A stretch of DNA of 20,102 nucleotides from positions 1 to 20,102 of the forward strand of contig CAYRML010000022.1 in assembly GCA_964425485.1 (NCBI GenBank), given 5' to 3'. This document shows positions 14,933 to 20,102 of this stretch, piece after piece (position 1 is the stretch's first letter; every line of letters begins with the position of its first letter). Made by a program: the position numbers and the translations under genes. Source of the stretch: CAYRML01 sp964425485 (GTDB lineage Bacteria; Bacillota; Dehalobacteriia; UBA4068). The notes under the pieces are model-generated. The model made no database searches. It was not told the origin of the DNA and was given only the letters and a program-made list of their open reading frames with translations.

Positions 14933-15607
14933 ATGATGAACCGCCTGGAGTATGACGACAATGATATCGCAACCGGCTCCGGCTTATTACGCAGTCGTGT
15001 TTTCCGACAGATAGAAAATGATATAATATCCGGAAAATATAAATTGGGTGATAGCCTCACGGAAAAAGAATTGTCTGATCAAATGGGAGTAAGCCGCACC
15101 CCTATACGGGAGGCTTTTCGTCAACTTGAATTGGAAGGGCTAGTACAATCCATCCCTAACAAAGGGGTTATTGTCACTGGCATTGCCCAACAAGATATCG
15201 AAGATATCTATTCTATCAAAATCGCTATCGAGGGGCTGGCAGCACGTTTGGCAGCCGAAAGGATTTCCCCGCAAGATCTAGCCGATTTGGAAGAAACAGT
15301 AGATTTGATGGAGTTTTATGTGGGCAAAAATGATATACAACGTCTCTTGCAGCTGGATTCTCGCTTTCATGAAATAATTTTCATGGCCAGCAAAAATCGG
15401 CCTTTGATGCTGATGTTGACAAACTTCCACAACTATGTGCAAAGAGCGCGCAATGAATCCCTGGCAACTCCAGGCAGGGCCAAAAATACATTGGCGGAGC
15501 ATAAATTGATTCTAGGAGCTCTGAAAAATGGTGATCCCAACAGGGCAGAAGAATTGACCAAATCCCATGTACAAAACACAATGGATAACTTAAACTCTCT
15601 CGGTTGA
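14933..15607 (+). CDS. GntR-family transcriptional regulator, FCD subfamily
   Basis: A 224-residue DNA-binding regulator. Residues about 21-84 are the winged helix-turn-helix (IISGKYKLGDSLTEKELSDQ, then MGVSRTPIREAFRQLELEG, then NKGVIV). Residues about 90-220 are an all-helical FCD ligand domain with the metal-binding set D142, H146 (LDSRFHEII), H190 (AEHKLIL) and H212 (SHVQNT) intact. Such proteins usually sense carboxylates or sugar acids through a divalent metal. It is the last gene of the citrate-to-2-oxoglutarate operon, 54 bp after icd with no terminator between, so it likely controls that operon by feedback, probably through TTGTATACAA at 10227. AAAGGGG precedes two adjacent ATGs (14933, 14936); the first is used. 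Confidence 0.88.
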   Translation: MMNRLEYDDNDIATGSGLLRSRVFRQIENDIISGKYKLGDSLTEKELSDQMGVSRTPIREAFRQLELEGLVQSIPNKGVIVTGIAQQDIEDIYSIKIAIEGLAARLAAERISPQDLADLEETVDLMEFYVGKNDIQRLLQLDSRFHEIIFMASKNRPLMLMLTNFHNYVQRARNESLATPGRAKNTLAEHKLILGALKNGDPNRAEELTKSHVQNTMDNLNSLG

Positions 15608-15661
15608 ACAGATAAATCAAAAGACGGTACATTTAACTGTACCGTCTTTTGATTTATCTGT
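15608..15661. terminator. Bidirectional terminator, 24-bp perfect stem
   Basis: The arms 15608-15631 and 15638-15661 pair perfectly around TTTAAC; the core is GACGGTAC/GTACCGTC flanked by AAAA/TTTT. It separates the convergent gntR and GyrI-like genes and begins directly after the gntR stop. Confidence 0.9.
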
Positions 15662-15672
15662 GGCAGCTATGC

Positions 15673-16317
15673 TTAGGCCTTTTTAATAGGTTGTCGGATC
15701 ACTGTTTTAAGATTTTGCTTTTGGCATTTACGGGGATCGCTAAGATAAATTTCATGATGGCGCCTTTTTGAGGAAATATCAATAGTATATCCTGCTTCTT
15801 CCGTAAAACGCTCTAACAATTGTATAGAATCCGCCTCCTCATCATAAGAGCCAATATGCATCATCTGCACACATAAGCCTTCTTGAAAAGTCCACAACCG
15901 AGCAGCAGCAAGATCTAAACCCATTTTTTTGGCGGATAATCTTTTACAGGCCCATTCTAATGTTTCCATATTTACAAATTCCGGCTGACGAATCATAGAA
16001 GTCCAGCAAAAACGTCCTTTCTCTTTAATATTAAATCCATTGAAGAGAGTATCATCAACCCACCATAATCCCTCCAGTGGCGGTACTACATATTCAAAAT
16101 ATCCCGGCGGTTTTTCACCACCCATCTTACTCATTTTTATTGTCCAAGATAAACCATAAAGCATCTCCAGCGCATTTCTATAAGCGGGACAAGTATTGGG
16201 ATCACCCTGCCCATCTACAGCAATAAAAGTCATTTCCGGGACTTCGATCACCATGGGCTTTTTAGGCGGCAGATAAAGATCCTTATATTCTTTTTTATAA
16301 TCAAATTTATCAGCCAT
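15673..16317 (-). CDS. GyrI-like small-molecule-binding domain protein (COG4832-like)
   Basis: A 214-residue stand-alone protein of the GyrI-like/SHS2 fold, the ligand-binding domain that also occurs fused to MerR and AraC regulators. The opening DYKKEYKDLYLPPKKPMVIEVPEMTFIAVDGQGDPN (seen as KDLYLPPKKP, VPEMTFIAVDGQGDPN) and the later GYFEYVVPPLEGLWW are typical of the long GyrI-like group. The C-terminal part carries RRHHEIYLSDPRK, also family-typical. No DNA-binding domain is present. Function is unknown; members of this fold bind or hydrolyse small hydrophobic molecules. GGGGGTG (complement of about 16322-16328) is the ribosome binding site for the ATG at 16317. It lies just after the hydrogenase terminator with almost no room for a separate promoter. 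Confidence 0.85.
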   Translation of the reverse strand: MADKFDYKKEYKDLYLPPKKPMVIEVPEMTFIAVDGQGDPNTCPAYRNALEMLYGLSWTIKMSKMGGEKPPGYFEYVVPPLEGLWWVDDTLFNGFNIKEKGRFCWTSMIRQPEFVNMETLEWACKRLSAKKMGLDLAAARLWTFQEGLCVQMMHIGSYDEEADSIQLLERFTEEAGYTIDISSKRRHHEIYLSDPRKCQKQNLKTVIRQPIKKA

Positions 16318-16336
16318 TATTCACCCCCAATAATTT

Positions 16337-16342
16337 ATTATA
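16337..16342 (-). promoter_or_regulatory. TATAAT box between hydrogenase terminator and GyrI-like gene
   Basis: On the minus strand a perfect TATAAT lies four bases after the hairpin of the hydrogenase terminator and 20 bases before the GyrI-like ATG. Any -35 would have to be inside the hairpin (CCATTG, complement of 16360-16365, at 17 bp; weak). Transcription would give a very short leader that just includes the ribosome binding site. Confidence 0.4.
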
Positions 16343-16345
16343 GCA

Positions 16346-16378
16346 AAAAAGCTGCTGACCAATGGTCAGCAGCTTTTT
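16346..16378 (-). terminator. Rho-independent terminator of the hnd hydrogenase operon
   Basis: A 15-bp perfect stem (16346-16360 with 16364-16378, core GCTGCTGACC/GGTCAGCAGC) has a three-base loop and is followed on the minus strand by TTTTTT. It lies 9 bases after the hndD stop. Confidence 0.92.
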
Positions 16379-16387
16379 AAGCTATTC

Positions 16388-18139
16388 TTATTTATATTTA
16401 GGACGAGCAACATAGGTGGTATGCAGAATATGATGTGCTTTGTGGGAACCCGGTTTTTCCAGATAATCTTTATAGATTTCTTGAACAAACGGATTTTCAT
16501 GAGATTTACGCAGGGTCATAGCAGCATCTTCATTATAGAGTGCTTTGGCACGTTCTGCACGCAGATCAAGATTATTGCGGACGCTGGAAGGTTGGATCGG
16601 TTGACCACCACCATTTACGCAGCCGCCGGGGCAAGCCATGATTTCGATGAAATGATATTGCGGAGCTTCACCAGATTTGATCATGTCGAGTAATTTGGCA
16701 GCATTAGCAGCACCAGAGGTGACAGCAACTCTGACTTTAGTGCCTTTAAGATCATATTCGGCAGCTTTAACACCTTCAACACCACGTACATCATGGAAGT
16801 CTAAATCTTTGAGTTCTTCACCGGTTACGATTTCATAAACGGTACGCAAAGCGGCTTCCATAACACCACCGGTAGCACCAAAGATATGAGCGGCACCGGA
16901 AGCAATACCAAAGGCCGGATCAAATTCTTCATCAGGAAGACGATCAAACATAATGTCTGCAGCTTTGATCATTCTGGCCAATTCACGAGAAGTGATGGCA
17001 ACGTCAATATCAGGATAACCGGAAGCGCTTTGATCATCACGGGTGATTTCGAATTTTTTGGCCGTACAAGGCATGACGGAAACTACAAAGACGTCTTTAG
17101 GATCAATACCCATCTTTTCAGCATAATAAGTTTTCATCAAGGCACCAAACATTTGTTGCGGGGATTTGCAGCTGGAGAGGTTGGGTATGAATTCTGGATA
17201 ATAATGTTCACAGAATTTGATCCAACCGGGGCTGCAGGAAGTGATCAGAGGCAATACGCCGCCGTTAGCGATACGGTCAAGAAGTTCCGTACCTTCTTCC
17301 ATAATGGTAATGTCGGCAGCGGTGTCAACATCAAACACCCCGTCAAAGCCCATGCGACGAAGAGCGGCAACCATTTTAGGCTCAACGTTTTCGCCGATAG
17401 CATAACCAAATTCTTCACCTAAACCGGCTCTGACAGAAGGAGCGGTACCGATGACAACATGCTTTTCGGGATCTTGCAAAGCAGCCCAAACAGCTTTCGT
17501 ATCATCTTTTTCCGCCAAAGCGCCAACCGGACAAACATTAATGCATTGACCGCAGGAAATGCAAGGCACTTCCGTTAAGTCTTTGTCAAATGCACAAGAG
17601 ACGTGGGTGTCGAAACCACGATCGTTGGGGCCGATAACCGCAACATGTTGATTGTGTTTACATACCGCTACGCAGCGACGACAAAGAACGCATTTAGAAT
17701 TGTCACGGACAAGATGAGGGGCTTTGTCTTCAATTTGAGGCAGCATTTCCTTATCATTGCCAAAGCGAACTTCTTCGATACCGAATCTTTCGGCCAAAGC
17801 TTGCAGTTCGCAGCTTTGATTTCTGATGCAGGTCAAGCATTCTCTTCTGTGGTTAGAGAGGATCAATTCCAAAGTCATGCGGCGAGATTTTTGTACTCTG
17901 GCAGAATTTGTATATACCTCCATACCTTCGTTGACAGGAAAAACGCAAGCAGCAACGAGTGAGCGAGCACCTTTAACTTCGACAACACAGATGCGGCAAG
18001 CACCAATAGCATTTATATCATTCAGATAGCACAACGTAGGAATATCTATGCCAACGGATCTGGCTGCTTGGAGAATAGTAGAGCCTTTGGCTACATCATA
18101 TTCTCTATCGTTGATTTTAATTTTTACTGTATCAGTCAC
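16388..18139 (-). CDS. hndD: [FeFe] hydrogenase catalytic subunit, HndD/HydA type
   Basis: A 583-residue iron-sulfur subunit that makes or oxidises H2 in the cytoplasm, fed by NAD(P)H and probably ferredoxin through its partners. In order: plant-type [2Fe-2S] (C37, C48, C51, C65), His-ligated [4Fe-4S] (H97, C101, C104, C110), two [4Fe-4S] motifs (C150/153/156 with C203; C193/196/199 with C160), then the H-cluster domain with L1 TSCSPGW (300-306), L2 MPCTAKK (356-362) and L3 MACPGGCVNGGGQP (501-514, C503 and C507), ending in a small-subunit-like tail (SHENPFVQEIYKDYL, HKAHHILHTTY). Length and layout match HndD (about 585) and lack the extra C-terminal domains of Thermotoga HydA. The start codon is GTG at 18139 with GGGAG upstream. 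It is last in the operon, 33 bp after hndC. The L1 motif has Ser where the canonical motif has a second Cys. Confidence 0.94.
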   Translation of the reverse strand: MTDTVKIKINDREYDVAKGSTILQAARSVGIDIPTLCYLNDINAIGACRICVVEVKGARSLVAACVFPVNEGMEVYTNSARVQKSRRMTLELILSNHRRECLTCIRNQSCELQALAERFGIEEVRFGNDKEMLPQIEDKAPHLVRDNSKCVLCRRCVAVCKHNQHVAVIGPNDRGFDTHVSCAFDKDLTEVPCISCGQCINVCPVGALAEKDDTKAVWAALQDPEKHVVIGTAPSVRAGLGEEFGYAIGENVEPKMVAALRRMGFDGVFDVDTAADITIMEEGTELLDRIANGGVLPLITSCSPGWIKFCEHYYPEFIPNLSSCKSPQQMFGALMKTYYAEKMGIDPKDVFVVSVMPCTAKKFEITRDDQSASGYPDIDVAITSRELARMIKAADIMFDRLPDEEFDPAFGIASGAAHIFGATGGVMEAALRTVYEIVTGEELKDLDFHDVRGVEGVKAAEYDLKGTKVRVAVTSGAANAAKLLDMIKSGEAPQYHFIEIMACPGGCVNGGGQPIQPSSVRNNLDLRAERAKALYNEDAAMTLRKSHENPFVQEIYKDYLEKPGSHKAHHILHTTYVARPKYK

Positions 18140-18172
18140 TTTCTATCTCTCTCCCTTCTATAAGTAATCTAC

Positions 18173-19669
18173 TTATTTTTTAATGATAGAATTAAATTTA
18201 CAGGTATCCATGCAAGCACCACATTTAATGCATTTTTCTTGGTCGATAATATGGGCTTCTTTTACATTACCGCTGATAGCATCGGTTGGGCAAACACGTT
18301 TACATGCAGTACAACCTTTGCACAAATCAGCCTCGATAATATAGCTAAGCAAATCTTTGCAGACGCCAGCCGGGCAGCATTTTTTGGTAATATGAGCTTC
18401 ATACTCATCACCGAAATAACGCATTGTAGAAATAATCGGGTTAGGAGCAGTTTGACCAAGAGCACAGAGGGAGCTGTCTTTCAAGTGAGCAGCCAATTCC
18501 TTGAGTGTTTCCAGATCTTTTTGGGTACCTTTGCCCGAAGTAATTTTTTCCAAAATCTGATAAAGACGTTTGGTACCGATACGGCACGGAGAACATTTAC
18601 CGCAAGATTCATCAACTGTGAAATCAAGGAAGAATTTTGCAACGTCAACCATGCAGTTATCTTCGTCGATAACGATCAAACCACCGGAGCCCATCATGGA
18701 GCCGATAGAAACCAGGTTTTCATAGGTGATAGGAGTATCTAAGTTTTCAGTAGAGATACAACCACCGGAAGGACCACCAGTTTGAGCAGCTTTGAATTTT
18801 CTGCCATTGGGGATACCGCCGCCGATTTCTTCGATAACCAGTCTCAAAGGGGTACCCATAGGGATTTCAACCAAACCGGTATTATTAATCTTACCAGCTA
18901 AGCAGAAAACTTTGGTGCCGGGGTTAGTATCAGTACCGATAGAACGATACCAATCAGCTCCGTTCAAAACGATAGCAGGAATATTAGCCAAAGTTTCAAC
19001 GTTATTCAAGATGGTCGGTTTAGCAAACAAACCTTTGATAGCCGGGAACGGAGGACGCGGACGCGGTTCGCCACGTTTACCTTCGATAGAGGTCATCAAA
19101 GCAGTTTCTTCACCACAAACGAATGCGCCAGCGCCGTAACGCAATTGGATATCGAAATTGAAGCCGGTGCCCATAATATTGTCACCCAAAAGGCCATAGG
19201 CTTTTGCTTGTTCAATAGCGATTTTCAGACGTTTGATAGCAGTAGGATATTCAGCACGAACATAGATGAAGCCTTGGTTAGAGCCAATAGCATAACCGGC
19301 AATAGCCATCGCTTCCAGAATAGAGTGCGGGTCGCCTTCCAAAACAGAACGATCCATGAATGCACCCGGGTCGCCTTCGTCAGCATTACAGCAAACATAT
19401 TTGATTCCTGGGGGTTGAGCTGCTGCAAATTGCCATTTTTTGCCGGTGGGGAAACCTGCGCCACCACGGCCGCGAATACCGGAATCAAGAATGGTTTGCA
19501 CAACATCTTCGGGTTTTTGTGTAGTCAAAACTTTGCCCAAAGCTTGATAACCATCAAATGCAATATATTCATCAATATTTTCAGGGTCAATGATACCGCA
19601 GTTTCTCAAAGCGATACGAACCTGATTTTTGTAGAAATCTGTACTATTCAAAGAATAGGATTGAACCAT
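18173..19669 (-). CDS. hndC: NAD(P)-linked hydrogenase flavoprotein subunit, NuoF-like (HndC/HydB type)
   Basis: A 498-residue cytoplasmic electron-entry subunit that binds FMN and NAD(P)(H). NuoF core: GIRGRGGAGFPTGKKW (64-79), NADEGDPGAFMDR (95-107), RYGAGAFVCGEETAL (177-191), then the N3-type [4Fe-4S] ligands in CGKCSPC (C356, C359, C362) and C402. The C-terminus adds a ferredoxin-like domain with CKGCTACKRVCP (450-461) and CIKCGACMDTC (480-490). A CCPAGVC cluster (431-437) typical of HydB/HndC lies between. The thioredoxin-like [2Fe-2S] domain that starts HydB of Thermotoga-type enzymes is absent; the neighbouring hndB supplies it as a separate protein. AGGAGGTG lies 9 bases before the ATG at 19669. 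Hydrogenases with this subunit set are often electron-bifurcating, but sequence alone does not settle the cofactor or the mode. Confidence 0.93.
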   Translation of the reverse strand: MVQSYSLNSTDFYKNQVRIALRNCGIIDPENIDEYIAFDGYQALGKVLTTQKPEDVVQTILDSGIRGRGGAGFPTGKKWQFAAAQPPGIKYVCCNADEGDPGAFMDRSVLEGDPHSILEAMAIAGYAIGSNQGFIYVRAEYPTAIKRLKIAIEQAKAYGLLGDNIMGTGFNFDIQLRYGAGAFVCGEETALMTSIEGKRGEPRPRPPFPAIKGLFAKPTILNNVETLANIPAIVLNGADWYRSIGTDTNPGTKVFCLAGKINNTGLVEIPMGTPLRLVIEEIGGGIPNGRKFKAAQTGGPSGGCISTENLDTPITYENLVSIGSMMGSGGLIVIDEDNCMVDVAKFFLDFTVDESCGKCSPCRIGTKRLYQILEKITSGKGTQKDLETLKELAAHLKDSSLCALGQTAPNPIISTMRYFGDEYEAHITKKCCPAGVCKDLLSYIIEADLCKGCTACKRVCPTDAISGNVKEAHIIDQEKCIKCGACMDTCKFNSIIKK

Positions 19670-19684
19670 TATCTCAGCACCTCC

Positions 19685-20050
19685 TTATTGCGCAGTAATA
19701 GTATATTCTTCCACGACATTACCGCCAATGATGTGTTTATCCAACACTTCCATAGCTTTTTCCGGAGTCATGGAAACATAAGTAACTTTGTCTTGACCGG
19801 GCACATAAACTTCCACAAGAGGTTCATGCAGGCACACGCCAATGCAACCGGTTCTATATGCTTTAACATTTTTAAGACCTTTTTCTTCGATACCTTTTTG
19901 CAAGGCGTCGAGGACAGGCACCGCACCGGCGGCAATACCGCAGGTAGCTAAGCCAACAACTATTCTGATCCCGTCTTCAGATTGACGATTTATTCTAACT
20001 GTCGGTTGCATGCTTTCCTTGATAGCAGCAAGATCAGCAAGAGTCTTCAT
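19685..20050 (-). CDS. hndB: Thioredoxin-like [2Fe-2S] hydrogenase subunit, HndB type
   Basis: A 121-residue small iron-sulfur subunit with the thioredoxin-like ferredoxin fold of the NuoE C-terminal domain. ATCGIAAGA (C37) and RTGCIGVCLHEP (C69, C73) are the cluster-binding segments; MTPEKAMEVLDKHIIGG near the C-terminus is also typical of HndB. Only three cysteines are present, as I recall for other HndB sequences, so the fourth cluster ligand is not obvious. It lies 15 bp upstream of hndC in the same operon, in the order hndB-hndC-hndD. GGAGGTG (complement of 20058-20064) supports the ATG at 20050. Confidence 0.9.
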   Translation of the reverse strand: MKTLADLAAIKESMQPTVRINRQSEDGIRIVVGLATCGIAAGAVPVLDALQKGIEEKGLKNVKAYRTGCIGVCLHEPLVEVYVPGQDKVTYVSMTPEKAMEVLDKHIIGGNVVEEYTITAQ

Positions 20051-20102
20051 TAATGCACACCTCCAAAATATACTTTTATTCTTAATTCAGTCTAAGAACA
20101 AG
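20051..20102 (-). other. Upstream edge of the hnd operon, hndA expected beyond the window
   Basis: The last 52 bases hold the hndB ribosome binding site. One minus-strand frame reads six sense codons from the edge and stops with TAA (complement of about 20082-20084), which could be the end of a NuoE-like hndA, but the piece is too short to identify. No promoter is visible, consistent with hndB being internal to an operon. Confidence 0.35.

Noticed and set aside
19145..19951. 268-codon plus-strand open frame opposite hndB and hndC
   Set aside because: The opposite strand carries two well-conserved iron-sulfur subunits; the plus-strand translation is low-complexity and unlike any protein.

Overview
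The window looks like part of a chromosome from a strictly anaerobic Bacillota-type bacterium. Support for this comes from a Bacillus-type large SRP RNA with an Alu domain, strong AGGAGG-like ribosome binding sites, a multi-subunit [FeFe] hydrogenase, and a Re-type citrate synthase, an enzyme known from anaerobes. The intergenic DNA is AT-rich. The Negativicutes are a reasonable guess within the phylum, but nothing here proves it. I see no transposase, integrase, CRISPR array, tRNA or prophage gene; this is core chromosome.

Layout. 1-207: 5' end of dnaX on the minus strand, cut by the window edge. 384-654: SRP RNA on the plus strand, divergent from dnaX, closed by its own terminator. 833-2773: a secreted protein with copper-amine-oxidase-N (stalk) domains and a large unidentified C-terminal region, followed by a perfect 46-bp palindrome and a second hairpin. 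3185-4387: an OFA-family MFS carrier behind a near-consensus promoter. 4434-7268: trkA-trkH potassium uptake operon on the minus strand, sharing a bidirectional terminator with the MFS gene. 7477-9416: a translationally coupled pair, a condensation/acyltransferase-fold protein and a zinc-ribbon membrane protein (DUF6320-like). 9473-10030: a DUF308/HdeD-like membrane protein on the minus strand, convergent with that pair.

10322-15607 is the metabolic centre: Re-citrate synthase, Aquifex-type aconitase, eukaryote-like NADP isocitrate dehydrogenase and a GntR/FCD regulator, all on the plus strand with short gaps. Together the three enzymes would carry oxaloacetate and acetyl-CoA to 2-oxoglutarate, the precursor of glutamate. 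The operon starts at a perfect TTGACA-N17-TATAAT promoter. The palindrome TTGTATACAA, which matches the GntR-type operator form, lies at the predicted start of transcription, so feedback by the operon's own regulator is an attractive hypothesis.

15673-16317: a GyrI-like ligand-binding protein (minus strand). 16388-20050: hndD-hndC-hndB (minus strand), encoding a soluble NAD(P)-linked [FeFe] hydrogenase of the HndABCD type. The expected NuoE-like hndA would lie just beyond the right edge. The thioredoxin-like [2Fe-2S] module is a separate subunit (HndB) and is not fused to the flavoprotein subunit. The L1 motif of the catalytic subunit reads TSCSPGW. Several convergent or terminal gene ends are closed by perfect hairpins with stems of 15-24 bp.
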